DNA from: Diaporthe sp. PMI_573
Lineage: Eukaryota; Ascomycota; Sordariomycetes; Diaporthales; Diaporthaceae
Reading direction: 5' to 3'
NCBI GenBank assembly: GCA_021399435.1
Contig: JAJTUP010000059.1
Location: forward strand, 186,001 to 250,000
DNA length: 64,000 nt
Positions 1 through 11,485 of this stretch are shown here, piece after piece. How positions within the stretch are numbered: position 1 is the first letter of the stretch; each line of letters begins with the position of its first letter. The position numbers and the translations under genes are program-made. The notes beneath the pieces are model-generated. The model saw only the letters and a program-made list of their open reading frames with translations. It was not told the origin of the DNA and ran no database searches.

Positions 1-413
1 TCTTGTTGGATCTATCTATACGACAGTTGGTAAAATTGTACAAGGCCAAGACTAAGGCTTTGGGAAGTAGCAAGATCTAACTGACCTACATGCCATACCT
101 GTACGCAGAGGCTGTAGAAGGGCGCAAAACCGGGGCGAGTTCAGACCATGGGAGCAAGGTTCCTCGCGTGTGACAAAAGAGGACAGTATATTATCGAGCA
201 AGCCAGCAGCCGGTACTTTGATGCGATATTGCCCCTTTTAAGTCCTGGAGTCTCCTCCTGGAGTCTCCCCGTCTCAGATCCCCTAGGGCTCAATGGATAG
301 ATCCACCTGCCCAAAATGTCCCAAACGCCTGCTATGCCGGGCCCAGTAGGCCCCGAGAAAAGCTCAAAGAGAGCAATGAGATGAAAGGTCTTGGGTATAA
401 GTATTGCAACAGC
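1..413. other. Left edge, no gene seen
   Basis: I see no supported gene here. The stretch lies downstream of the minus-strand UstYa-like gene and probably contains its 3' UTR. Confidence 0.5.
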
Positions 414-1307
414 TCAAATCCAGACCTCATTGTCAGCCCGGTTCTCCTCCAGGTGCCTGTAGATAGCGTCGTAGTCCTTGCACACGTGCTTGGCGTCCCA
501 GCCGTCGCTGCCTATAAATCCCTCGGGAAAACTGGTCTGCTGGCCCTCGAGGGCCGTATCGCCGCAGCACATAATGGTCTGACGCAAATACTCGAAGCAG
601 TGGGGCAGGTGTCCTTGCATTTGCTCGGGTATCAGACTGGGGTCCGAGATGAGCCCCGAGTAGACCTGGGCGATGTTGTAGAGGCAGTGGAGCTGGTGAG
701 TGACGCTGGTAGTATAGACCGTGTTGGTGATGCTCGGACCCTCGAGCGGACGCGGCGGCATGTTGTCGTAGTTGGAAGGGTGGTGGACCTCGACGTAGCC
801 CAGACCTTTCGGTACGATGCCGAGCCACTTCTGCCTCACCTCTTCCGTGAAGAACTCTGTCCCGTTCTCCGGAACGAACCCAAGGTCAGGCACGAAGGTT
901 TTGATTTGCTGGGACACTAATCACCATGTCAGTAATGGGTGTGGTTGTAGAGCTGCGACCGTGAGGAGCAATGCGCCCAAGTGGTCACACTTACCTCGAG
1001 GCGCGAATCCGGATATATCACCGTTGCCCTCGAAATGACCGTACTTCTCCTTGTGGTATCGCCGGTCGAGGAGTAGGCCAAGAATTATGACTAGGAGGAG
1101 GGTGTTGAGCAGGCCCTGGCACGAGAACACAGCGGCTCGACCTCGTTGCCACCTGCTCTGTCTTGGGCGGCCGGCTTCACGAAGCTCATCCCAGCTCTTC
1201 TCTCCGTGGCCCATCAATGACTCGCTGGCATCAGTGCTCGCGTCGTCTCGCACATTATCGTGAATGGGACCCCCGATGTTGGAGTACTCTGGTTGCTTTG
1301 CCGCCAT
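414..1307 (-). CDS. UstYa-like (DUF3328) membrane protein
   Basis: The gene has two exons, 1307-995 and 916-414, joined across a 78-bp intron (donor GTAAG, acceptor TTAG), giving 271 aa. The N-terminal 80 residues are polar and precede one membrane segment (NTLLLVIILGLLLD). The C-terminal half carries the two HxxHC motifs typical of the UstYa/DUF3328 family (HQLHC and HLPHC, the second followed by FEYLRQTIMC). Family members are oxidases or cyclases of ribosomally made peptides such as ustiloxins, and some act on other secondary metabolites. I see no precursor peptide with repeated cores and no other biosynthetic gene nearby, so this copy looks like an orphan, or its cluster lies to the left of the window. 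The start is the ATG that gives a full cytosolic tail. The family call is firm; the substrate is unknown. Confidence 0.85.
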
Positions 1308-3297
1308 GGTCGGGCAGCGGCCGGCAACTCTGCCTTGGCTAAGTCCTGGGGATTGGAGAGGCAATGCTAACAAGGGATAGAAGAGCCCTTGAGACAAGTA
1401 GAGATTGTTGTATATAGGGCGAGAAGGGATGATTCGTCTGAAGAAAGGTTCTTGGTTCGCGGTTCGTTGTCTAAATGCCACTCTCCCAGGACCGCGTGGC
1501 GGGAGGCGGTTTCAAGTCGAACGCTGACGTGTGTTTCCCGCAGATAGCAAAACAACTCACTGTGGTTGGGCAGGAGATGAACGAGAGCTCGCAGGTTCAG
1601 GTTGAATCCAAAGAATATTCACGCTGGGGGTCGGGGGTCCTGCAAACTGAATAGCAGGGCTTCGCTCTGGTTTGGGGTGAGCCATGGGGCTGAAACGCAG
1701 AGCGTTTTGTTCGTCGCTGACCCGGGCCCGGGCCCGAAACAGACGGGCGACTCCCACAAGACGACTGACTGCAGGCACACAACAGAGTCGTCATGCTTGC
1801 CAGAAGCTGACTTGTGTACTGCGCGCTCCATAATTCGACCATGCAGTCCAGGCAAGCAAGCACGCCAAGATGGGGAGTTGCGAATCGTGTCACAGCAAGG
1901 GGTGTTCTGTGTTACAGTCGAAAAGCCGTTGTTCTATAGGAGGCTGTCCTATGAGTAAAGAGACTACGGCGCTTGTCGAACACACGAGGAAGCAATTCGA
2001 AGCGAAAAGGGGAAAGGAAACAGAAGTATAACAAGAGGAAAGGAGACAAGCACTTGGGTATCACCTCGTCTGGAGCGATTGAATAGCTTGACAGAGACAT
2101 TGCTTTGGATTGAGGAAATACCCGAAGCTCTGCACCGTCGACGCACTCGCGCAGTGTCACGGCGCGATGACGCGTCAATTGGGGGGGGGGTTTCTCCCCG
2201 CGGTGAGGCAGCACGGAAGTCCGTTGTCAACAGACCGTTCAGGTGTTTGCCGGGCAGACGGACGGCATTTGCGGATCCACATCTGTTGACCCGAGAAGAG
2301 CCGGTCTTGGGTGACCCAGAGCGGCGGGATCGGAAGCGAGGCGGGGTGAACCAACGAGGTGGGTATGATGTTTCGATTGCCTCCAGCAGTCTCGATTCAG
2401 CCTCGCCCGAGGTGGTTGACGGGTGTTGGGCGGTGGGGTCGTCGTTGGGGTGGGACCAGAGATAGTAGAGATAGTACCTACCTAGGAACCTAGCGTACCT
2501 AGATGGTGTACAGTAGGGGGGCACCCCACGGCGTCTCCTAGTTCCATTGCAACCACACAGGACGCACTCATCTATAGTCTAATTGATCTTGAGCTGCATC
2601 AGCAACAAGGCAGTAGCCCCACCTGCCCACCTCTGGACCGAGAGCCTGCCGTCCAACCAGAGAGGTGCTGTCATCGCCTGTCCCGAGATTGGCCGACGGG
2701 CCCTTGGCCAAGAAGTCCCGGAGGCCCGATCCCCCCCAGTGCCCCGCCCCAGTGTGCCCCAGACTGTTGCTAAGACGCCCACGGCTCCCAGATGGCCGCT
2801 TATTAGTTTACTACTACGTCAACATGCGCTCCTCCGCTCTCCTCTGTGCCCCACGACTCACCCTGCCTGTGTTCGTTCGTTCGTCCCTCTGCGAACCGAT
2901 CGGAGATCAGAGTAACCTCAGCCATACTCCCCTTCCTTGGCCCGACCATTTGTCCCCCCGCGGACGGCCACTCTGAGCGGCATTTCTACCTGCAGCCTGC
3001 CTGCCGATGACTGCTTTGTGTTCTCCTGTCTCAGGGGAAGCCACCACCCGCACCGCAGTCACAAGCCAGACGACACACCCGTCATAGTCTCTCGCACGAC
3101 TCGCACGAGGCCTCAACCACCCCTGCAGCCCTCCAGTTCTTCCCGCATCCGACCGACAATCTGGGCCCACGACCACAACAGCTGCTCATCACAGCCTGTC
3201 GTCCTGCGACTTTGCGGCCACCTGCCCGCGCCTCGAGACATCTACCGTCGGATCGCCGGGGCGAAGCATCACCCAAATCCCGCATCACCAACCCACC
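1308..3297. other. Long intergenic region, pyrimidine-rich near its right end
   Basis: Two kilobases without a supported gene. Short ORFs on both strands have poor composition and no recognisable domain. There is a ten-G run at 2181-2190 and a GC-rich palindromic patch near 1722-1740. The C/T-rich stretch from about 2800 to 3297 looks like the promoter and 5' UTR of the gene starting at 3298. Confidence 0.5.
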
Positions 3298-3741
3298 ATG
3301 TCTCCCCAGCGACCCTTCCTCTCCAGCTTCTTCGCCGCCTTCCGCCAACAGCCTCCGTCCTCGATGCCACAGTCCTCCGCGCAAGCGTCCTCGGCAAACA
3401 AACAGCCAACCTCATCCACCACCACAACATCCTACTCCGTGTCCACCACGGCGCCTTCCACATCACGCGGCATAGCAGCGCAGGCGGCGGCGGCCGCCGC
3501 CGCCCAGTCCCAGTCCGCCGCCGCCCGGGGCGTCACATCGCCGCGCGGCATCCCCATCCCTCAGCAACCACGGCGCCGCGGCAGTGACAGCTCCACCGAG
3601 GGCTTCCGCGAGGTGCTCGGCGCCGACAAGATGTACATTGGTGGGAAGACGGCCGCCGGCGAGGAGAAGTACTTCAAGCTGGGCATGGTGAGGAGGGTGC
3701 GGAGCGGGGACAGGCTCAGCATCGACCGTTTGAGTTTATGA
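3298..3741 (+). CDS. Conserved small Ser/Ala-rich protein, function unknown
   Basis: Single-exon ORF of 147 aa. Residues 1-95 are low complexity (Ser, Thr, Gln, an Ala tract). The C-terminal 50 residues look constrained: an RRRGSDSS motif, then EGFREVLGADK, YIGGKT and EEKYFKLG, ending in the repeated LSIDRLSL. From memory, related C-termini occur in small uncharacterised proteins of many ascomycetes, and the RRRGS/DRLS elements resemble kinase target sites. No signal peptide or membrane segment is visible. The start is preceded by CCACC, a good fungal context. The ORF is well supported; the function is not known. Confidence 0.7.
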   Translation: MSPQRPFLSSFFAAFRQQPPSSMPQSSAQASSANKQPTSSTTTTSYSVSTTAPSTSRGIAAQAAAAAAAQSQSAAARGVTSPRGIPIPQQPRRRGSDSSTEGFREVLGADKMYIGGKTAAGEEKYFKLGMVRRVRSGDRLSIDRLSL

Positions 3742-4660
3742 ATCATGGCCGAGAACAACGACATGCAAAAAAGCGCAGGACCTAGATACGACCCCCCGGG
3801 ACACAACTCGCTCGTAGGGTGGACACTCGTGTGACAGAAGATGCCAGACAAGGGGGCGGGAAAAGAGAAATGGTCGATTACACGGCGGTTGTTTGCTGTT
3901 AACCCGGTGAAAACGTTGCATAACATCGCGGCATTCTGGTTTTACGAGTACTGGGCGTTACGGAAATGGAAGGGACAGGAAGGAAAGGGATTTGTTCGGG
4001 GCTCATCGCGAGGGCAAACAATCAGTGAACCGCTGTTGCGGCTTCCGGGACGGTCTACAGGACATCTCTTCATGTCCCTCAAGCAGGTCTCACAGACCAC
4101 ACCTCTGGTATGGTAGAGTGATAGGCGGAGACACATCGTCGATTCAACAAAAGCATACATGGTTTTTTTTTTTATGATATGCCCTACCTTTGCTGATTGA
4201 CTTGAATCCCCATTCTAGTCGGGATGTAACCATGCGTTCGGATCCAGGAACGACTCGGAGATACCACTAGGCCTCCTGCTTCAAGACAACCACTTCAGCT
4301 CCTTCTCTCAGATCCTGGCTACTCAAGATCGCCGCAAGAGTCGAGGGGCATGACACATAGGCGGAAGTGCTTAAGACGACTGGCACATGAGCTGATGCAG
4401 TAACGACCGAAACTATGTGACAGACACGAGTTTGTTCGTCACGTCCATGATGAGGGCTTCAACTAAAAACCACTCAGAAGTGCCAGCCTCTTGGTAGGTC
4501 GATGGCCCTACTATAAATACCTAACACATATCACGGGCTCTTGGAGCTTCCGAGACTGTTGTATCAATCCAATCCGATACGAAAGCACAGAAGCTTCCCA
4601 AATCTACCATTCGATACCGAACAACTGCCAAAGTTAAGAGCTCGACAACGCAATACCAAC
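3742..4660. other. Intergenic, 3' UTR and effector promoter
   Basis: No gene is supported. The right end holds the TATA element and presumed 5' leader of the secreted Hce2-like gene. Confidence 0.5.
4512..4519 (+). promoter_or_regulatory. TATA box of Hce2-like gene
   Basis: TATAAATA lies 142 bp upstream of the ATG at 4661, a normal distance for a fungal gene with a leader of about 100 nt. Confidence 0.45.
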
Positions 4661-5372
4661 ATGAAGCTAACAAACACATTCTTCACCTTTCTTACCATCG
4701 CATTCGGCGCCCTGGCTCAGAACAAATCCATCACGCCACTCAGCCAGACCCCAGACGCACTCAATCTCACAAAAGCACTCAATTTCACCGAGGCAGAGGC
4801 GCTCGCCAGGTCGCTGACCTGGTATCATTTAGACCAAGAGGACGACCAAGAGCTATGTGGCAATACAGATACACACCCAAGCGGGAAGGAGGACATTTTA
4901 AAAAAGGACTGCCAGGAACTCGTGGATTTCGTGAAGGCCAGGCCAGGCTACTGGAAGGTCAACGGCTACAACAAGCAGGGCGTCGGGTTCGCTGACCTGG
5001 TCACCCGCGGGACATGCGAATTCACTGTTACCCGTGAGGATGCACTGAATACGTATTTTGAGTAAGACCCACGCCACCCTAACCTTGCATAGTACTTACA
5101 CCGTGTTGCTCCAAGCACTCAAGCTAACCATTTTTGTTTCTAGAATCGGCAATCTCGACGTGATAGATTTTGTCGAGGCGGCCATGCGGACGACGAATGA
5201 CCCTACCCGGATGGCCCCAGTTCATGGATCCGTCAGTTGTGCTGGGGACTTCAACCCCTTGGTAATGTGGAGTGTGGATTTCCCCCTGTCTGGTGCTTTG
5301 CCTTCCGTGCGCATGAGCACTGCCGGCTGGGCAATGGTGGGCACGTCTGTAGCAGCCTTCACATTCTTGTAA
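4661..5372 (+). CDS. Secreted Hce2/Ecp2-like effector candidate
   Basis: Two exons, 4661-5061 and 5144-5372, give 209 aa. The 82-bp intron has donor GTAAG, branch GCTAAC and acceptor TTCTAG. The first about 20 residues form a clean signal peptide ending near ALAQ. The mature part fits the Hce2 (homologue of Cladosporium fulvum Ecp2) layout: LCGNTD, then KKDCQELVDF, a Trp/Gly-containing middle, RGTCEFTV, and IGNLDVIDFVEAAM, followed by HGSVSCAG. The last about 18 residues are hydrophobic after a small-residue stretch, so GPI anchoring is possible. Hce2 proteins are secreted and several promote plant cell death; that role here is inference. The first ATG in the longer frame (4541) would bury the signal peptide, so 4661 was preferred. 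Confidence 0.7.
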
Positions 5373-5974
5373 GTTGTAGAGAAGAGGGGAGGGGTTGGGG
5401 CGGATCGCGGATCGCGGATCGCGGATCATACTTCAAAGAACACTTCACACAATACGTAGAGTTGATAGAAATGGACAGTAGCAGGCAAAAGAAGTCGAAT
5501 AGTGGCATTTTAATTTAATGCAGATTGCTTTGGTGTTTCCTACAATGCGGAGATGGCCGATGCCAGTGAATCTGTCCGATCCTAAGCCAAGTCCCGTCGA
5601 TAAGCAGAGCAGATCTTGATGATGAAAGGGTCCGAGACTGAGACTATCAGGCATCATGAAACGGTGTATTCCTGGAATCTATTGCCTGCCAACATTTGAG
5701 GAAGGCACTTGTGAGATCAGTCCATTGTGTTTCTTTTTTCTGGAGATGCTGAGTACTCTGGCTACATGCGATCTCGTTGTAGGACTTGACGCTTCAAATT
5801 CCGAACCACGAGTGCGACGACAAGCCTTTTTGGTCTTCTGTGATCAGCTGGGTTAGTGATGACAGATTGGCTGTCACGGACATGCATTAAATATACATGT
5901 TCATGGTACTATGTACGAGACAGAACGGTTTATACCTGACGACAAGCTGGCTAGGCTTGCACCTTGGCAGCCGC
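5373..5974. other. Convergent 3' regions of effector and ALG10
   Basis: No gene is seen. The stretch separates two convergent genes and contains a short GCGGATC repeat array. Confidence 0.5.
5400..5427. repeat. GCGGATC x4 tandem repeat
   Basis: Four perfect copies of a 7-bp unit, 28 bp after the stop codon of the Hce2-like gene, probably in its 3' UTR. Confidence 0.8.
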
Positions 5975-8175
5975 CTACCACATAAACCTTTGAAGGCGGC
6001 CCCCATCGAGAAGCGAGCCATCTTCAGATCTCCAGTAGTACGGCCTGGCGATGAACATGTACGCCGTGGCCAAGTGAATCGCCAGGAACCATGCCGTCTC
6101 CGCGAACAGACGTGGATCGAATCTCTGGCCAATAGACAGAATCGATGCCACCAAATCACCCGGGCCACGGGCCTCGCTTCTCCTTAATAACACCAAGGGC
6201 GTGTAGGCAGGCCAGGCGGGCGCAAGGAGCCGCCAGAATACCCACGGCATGATGAAATACCTCGGTTCCACGAGCGGCGCGGTGATGAGAGAAAGTGTTG
6301 TAGCGAGCAGCCAGAGGAGAGCGGTCGAGAGAGTTGGGGAATCGACAGAGAGAGCGGCTTCCGTGTGCGACTCTTTGACCTTGACACTTCTCGTGCCGGA
6401 ATTTTTGCCCTCAGTTCCCTGCTGTTGTTGGTCCTCCCTGCCGGAATCTAAGGCATCGTGCGTTGCCTGACGCCCTCCAAGTGTTTTCCAACAAATGCTC
6501 CAACATAGGACGTAAGCCGGGGTGAGGGCATAGCGCACCCACTGCCCGCGAAGGATGGTGTAGCGGAACACGTAAAACATGTAATGTCTGTTGTCCGCCA
6601 GCGTGAAAGGGTGAACGATAGTGTTGAGGTGCACAATGGCCAGGAAGGCTAAGGTTAGGGAGGCGTAGCCTGCAATGCTCAAGTATGAGGCGTACCAATT
6701 CTGCGGCTTCTGAGTCTCCGGCCGCTTTTGGACGCTTGCTGATGTGCTGGGTCCGGGCTGGAGGGCGGATGGCCAGGGCAAGAAGGGAAGGAGAAGAGGC
6801 GCAGAGAAGAAAGCGAACAGTGGCCAGATATAGAGCATCTGAGGAAGGTGAATTGTCGCAACATGGTTTGTCTTGTCTCCTGCCTAGCTGTCAGATAGAT
6901 ATAAGGGGCCTAGCGTATCATGGCGGACGTACCGAGCACAACACTACCGTTCCAGAGCACAAATGCCGCGAAGAGACCCATCACTGCAACGTGAGCCCAT
7001 ATCTTCCTTGCGACCGGGAGTGGGTTACAGATGACTGCAATGGCGATGCTGACAACGCAATAAAGCGCATCTACACAAAAAGGAGGGTTAGAGGTGAATC
7101 AACGACCAGGAATTGCCGCAACGGAGAGCTTTGCGACAGTAACTGACCATCCAGAGAAGCCTGATTCAACGCAGGATCATAAACCTCTCCAAGTGAGGAT
7201 CTCCAAGCGAAGAATTTAATGTTCGCCATGAGGTCACCCTGAATCGGTGGTTGAGGCATAACAGCAGGCACAGCCTTGGCAGCCTCCACAGCTTCTAGGC
7301 CACCCATGAGTACAACGACCCAGAAAACGTTGGTCTGCCTCATGAAGAGAGAAGCAACGCCGAGGGAAATGACGAAGAAATCATTCCGCCACGGCTTTTC
7401 TTTCGTGCCGACCCGGTCCAAGTGATTTTGGAAGGCGAAAAGTACCATCAACGTGGAGAAGACATCGGTGTAGTACAATGCCGAGAAGAAAAACAAGAGC
7501 GGGAACAGGCCAATGTTCATGCCGGTGTGGACTGCATGGAAGCTGAGGGAGGACGGCTGGGGTCGGCCCTCGCGCCGTTCGGCAAGCCTCGTCTCGATCA
7601 GCCGACGGCAATCGACCGCAGTAAAGATGAGGACGATGATTGCGACCCAGTTGGTCATCCGCAGGCTGCTCTCGGAGCAAGCACCATCCATGAACCAAAG
7701 AGCTCTGTGAATCAGCAAGCTGATGGCATACCTAAAAAAGGCGTCAACAAAGCCAACGGCACCAACGTCGGGGCGAGAAGGGGGCAGAAGGGAAGGGGTG
7801 GGGGGACGAGTCACATACAACCCAGGGGGCGTTGTGATCTTATCGTCCCACTCGAGCCATTTCGACTCGCAGTATTTCCGCGCCTGGGGAATATGGAAGA
7901 CTTCGTCCTGGTGCACATCAGTGACGAGGTCACGGAGGATCCGGACTAGCGACCGTGCTTACTAGATAGGGCTCCGGGACATTTGTGGCGACGGCTGCTT
8001 GCCACGCAAGGCCAGTGACAGCCGGTGCGGCCAGGAGGGCGACCTTGACGGCTGGTCGATCCCACCCGTACTTTGACCAGTGGTGGATGAGGAAGAGGTA
8101 GCAACATATGAGGCTGTAAACGGTCGGGCGGATTGCAAGAACCACAAAATTCCGGAATGACACCAGGGTGTCCAT
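5975..8175 (-). CDS. ALG10: Dol-P-Glc:Glc2Man9GlcNAc2-PP-Dol alpha-1,2-glucosyltransferase
   Basis: Five exons (8175-7963, 7907-7819, 7731-7148, 7070-6933, 6879-5975) give 642 aa with every junction in phase. ALG10 adds the third and last glucose to the lipid-linked oligosaccharide in the ER before transfer to protein. Family signatures read across the splices: EPYLDEVFHIPQA, KITTPPGLYAIS, CSESSLRMTN, RQTNVFWV, FVLWNGSVVLGDKTNHVAT, LPQMLYIWP, LADNRHYMFYVFR, and the C-terminal RLQRFMW. The protein is multi-pass, with the acidic DE near the N-terminus conserved in this glycosyltransferase family. Intron 2 uses a GTATGT donor, and the adjacent GT two bases on would break the frame. Nothing suggests damage. 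Confidence 0.95.
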
Positions 8176-8685
8176 ATCGCATGGAACCCGGAAGGAGTGA
8201 CGATGGTTGGGAGAACTTCAACAATGATGTCGTGGGAGCGTTGACGCGTGGCTCACTTGAGAGTCAGCATACTGTGCGAGGACAGCATCGAGGTGGGCCG
8301 TGCATTGACCCGAGCTTTAGCCGCTACAGTACAAGTGTGCCCCCTGAACCTGAACGGAAAACTGGGCGATGATGCACAGAGGATCGATGAAGGCAGATTT
8401 CCCAACCGGGTCGGTCAGATTGGCTCATGAGAAATGGGTCAAGCCTCGAGGTTGGTTGGAGGAGGTGCCACAAGCTGTCTACGCCTTTAAAAGCTCAGTG
8501 GCCGTGGCCGTGCAAAGATCATCAGCGCTTGGAATTGATTCTCGTCAACAGGCTGGTAAGGGACGTCTCAAAAGGGCTCTTTGTGTCTTGACTCTATTGC
8601 AAATGCTCTTTTTTACACCAGGCCTGCAAGGCCATTTTTCTATGACTGCTCCTCTGACGTCTCCACGACTCCTCTCAATTTCAAA
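8176..8685. other. Intergenic between ALG10 start and QCR10 end
   Basis: This is the promoter side of ALG10 and the 3' side of QCR10. I see no gene in it. Confidence 0.5.
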
Positions 8686-9459
8686 TTAGAAGGGCTATCT
8701 GCTGTCAGTAACTGATACAGAAACATTTCGTGATGATTTTGAGATCACTTACGTTGTCCTCTGGGGGGATCTCGTTGATGAAGTAGCTGCCAATGAAAGG
8801 CACCCTCTATGAGCTTGTTAGCAAAGCCACCTGATTTGATGCTCGGAGGTCTTCCATACCTGGAGGATATCACGCTGTACCCTGGGGATGCCGGAAGCGT
8901 AGAAGATGACTGCGAACAGAGCAACACCGCCGAGTCCTGCAGCCTTGGTGCCACTGTACATATCGTGTTAATTCCGACTGCATGGTACGACGGGTCTCTC
9001 CCAAGAAAGCCCGAGCCCAGGTCCTACAGGCCAGAGAGATTCGAAGCGCCCACAGATCCAAGATCTCGAGCTCAGCCTCGCAACTCAGCGGGCCAGCGGG
9101 CCAGGGGGTCGTTTTCAGATCTCGGCATCCTCGAGCACGTCGGCCGCATTCTCTCCGGCCCTGGCTCGAGCTGGGAAAACAAGGGCGGCATCTGCTTACA
9201 GAGAGATGGCCTGCTTTCCGGTCACACCCGCAACGTGAGGCTGGAATCCGTATCTAATCGCCACAATCATCTATTAGCCGCCATTTCTCTTCCAAGTGCT
9301 GGGACGTCTTCTCGATATCGGCGGCCTTTCGTAGCTAGGTTCAATGCGATATTCTGTCGCGAACGCATCGCCGGGTCGAGCGAGGGCGTCTTACTTGGGG
9401 CCATAGGGGCTCCTGTACTGAGGGTAGGGGTCTGCCCGGCGGATCTGAGTCTGCATCAT
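8686..9459 (-). CDS. QCR10: Cytochrome b-c1 complex subunit 10
   Basis: Five short exons (9459-9395, 9253-9200, 8953-8860, 8806-8753, 8694-8686) assemble into a 91-aa protein, the normal size for fungal QCR10. It reads MMQTQIRRADPYPQYRSPYG, then KYGFQPHVAG, a single membrane helix (GLGGVALFAVIFYASG), IPRVQRDIL, VPFIGSYF and the family C-terminus EIPPEDNPF. QCR10 is a small accessory subunit of respiratory complex III in the inner mitochondrial membrane. The last exon is only nine bases (Pro-Phe-stop), set by the acceptor at 8695-8696. The gene is divergent from MED4. It has no single long ORF, so ORF-length-based callers could easily miss it. Confidence 0.88.
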
Positions 9460-9976
9460 CGTGGGTCGTCAGTAAGAGGATTGTGGGACACGGATCGCGG
9501 GCTTGACTGCTTCAATGGAGCGGTCGAGGGTGAATTGATGGTGCGGGACCTACAGGGAACATCTTTTGTGCGTTGTGTCACGAGGTGTAGAGTGTGTCTG
9601 CTCTGCCTGCGAAGTGTCGTCGACGAGGTTGGAAATGTCGCGACGGCTACTGGATGCCGGTGATGCGCGCGAGTCCTCCAAACCGGGTCAAGCCGGGAAT
9701 TGGGGTTTTCATGCCTGAGGCGCCAATTCACAGCCGGCCACTCTAGCGTCATCCCCGTCTCTGGGCCCAAGCTGCCCTGCAGTAGACCCGTGCTTGCAGG
9801 GGGTGGGAGGTGTGGGGCCCGGGCGGCAGGTTGCTCGCGGGAACGCGATTCACAAGAGAGCTCCAGCTCCGGCCCAGCTTCCTTCTCTCCACGACAGGCT
9901 GCAACCTTTATCCCACGAGCTGCCTCGAGGAAGTCGCATGAACACCGTGTGGGGCACTCGAGGCGCACACATAACA
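9460..9976. other. Divergent promoter between QCR10 and MED4
   Basis: A 517-bp head-to-head spacer. No ORF in it is convincing, and it presumably drives both housekeeping genes. Confidence 0.5.
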
Positions 9977-11069
9977 ATGGACAAGATTGTCGACGTTCGC
10001 TTCGAGCGGGTCGAGAAGGCTCTTGCGACGCTGGTCGAGTCGATCACAAAATACAACCCCCAGGCTTCACAGGCTCTCGAGCTTGCAAATGCCGACAATG
10101 AATTGGGCCAAGGGCTGAAACAATGTGTGCCCTCCACTTTACCTACCGTCCTCGCTCTCAAGCCTCCACATAGCTGACGCCTCTGCCCTCCTTGCAGTGG
10201 AAACCCACCAGAACAACCACCGCCGCCTAGAGTTACTCAAAGCATCCTCCTCAGCCCTCGACGCCCAGATCCGCGACACCATACGCAGCCTGTGGAACAT
10301 GCGCAAGGACATCACCAGCACCAGCACGACCGCCGCGCCCGAAGGGCCGCAGTACGATGTCAACTACGAGGAGCTGCTCAGCTACGCGCGCAGGATCAGC
10401 AAGATGACGCTGCCCCCAGCGAGCATACTCTCCCGCCTGGAAGCCGCCAACGCCGAAAGCGGGACATCGACCGGTGAGGCGGCCAACACACCAAACACCA
10501 CAGCAGCCCCGACGCCCATCGCAGGCGGCTCGACCCCGAATCCCAACGCCATGTCCAACGGGGCCCCGACGCCCGCGGCCCAGTCGCAGTCCCAGGGCCA
10601 GCAGGGCACCCAGACGACAGCCAACTCGGGCGCGACGGCGCTGCCGGAGGAGTGGACGCAGTTCCTCGACCCGCTCACTGGCCACGTGTTTGTCCCCTGG
10701 GCGACAGAGGACAAGATCCGCGTCGGCGCTCTCGCGTCGATCCAAAACCTCGTCGAGGAGGGCATCGACCCCCGCGGCTACGACCCGGCGGAGGAGGAGG
10801 CCCGGCGGCAGAAGGAGGAGCAGGAGCGCCGTGAGCAGGAGGAGAGGGAGGCGCTGGAGCGGGAGGAGAACCTCCGGAAGATGAGGGAGGAACAGGCGCG
10901 CATCGGGCGCGAGAGGCAGCGGGAGAGGGAGCGCCTGCAGGAAGAGGCGCTGCGGAGGGGGAGCACCGGTGGTGGCGGGCCGTCGCCCGGCGCCGGCGGT
11001 GCTTCGAACGAGCCGCAGAAGAAGCAGTTCCAGTTCATGGGGGACCTAGATGACGACGATGACGACTGA
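9977..11069 (+). CDS. MED4: Mediator of RNA polymerase II transcription subunit 4
   Basis: Two exons, 9977-10124 and 10198-11069, give 339 aa. The 73-bp intron ends CTTGCAG and has a GCTGAC branch site. The N-terminal half matches the Med4 coiled-coil region (MDKIVDVRFERVEKALATL, ETHQNN, then YARRISKMTLPPAS). A Thr/Ala/Pro/Gln-rich linker follows, then the conserved PEEWTQFLDP and PWATEDKIRVGALASIQNL block. The tail is a long Glu/Arg helix of about 90 residues ending in a run of Asp, as in other filamentous fungi. MED4 is part of the Mediator middle module linking activators to Pol II. Confidence 0.92.
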
Positions 11070-11485
11070 GTACCTAGGTAGGCCGGTCTGTGCCGGGTGG
11101 CTTGGCCTCGCGGCTGACAACTTATCTCGATCCAATCTAATGGAAGCTCAAATACAGCCCGGTAGTCGCAGCAGAACAACACTATCAGAGCCCAATGGCA
11201 TCGTTGCCGTCGCTTAGAAGTGAAGGGTCACCTGGTCATTCGCCACCGAGGCCGATGTCATGTCTACCAAGCTTGGATTGCTATGAAGAAAGATATACGA
11301 CCTTGACGCCAAGCTATTGTTGTCGTGACCGCACCCTCATGTCATTCCGCCCGAGGCCAATGGCGTTGTGGGCAGGCGCCTACGCATTCCTTCGCAGTGT
11401 TGGTACAGTCTACAAGTACTATACAAATGATACCTATCTTTGGGTCGCCCAAACGCTGACGAAGTAACGAAAACCTCTGGAGTTC
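11070..11485. other. Convergent 3' regions of MED4 and TM9 gene
   Basis: No gene is seen; this is presumably the two 3' UTRs. Confidence 0.5.

Noticed and set aside
1964..2524. 186-codon ORF on the minus strand
   Set aside because: Composition is Arg/Ser/Pro-random, no family signature, and overlapping ORFs occur on the plus strand.
10251..10745. 164-codon minus-strand ORF inside MED4
   Set aside because: Antisense shadow of the GC-rich MED4 coding sequence.
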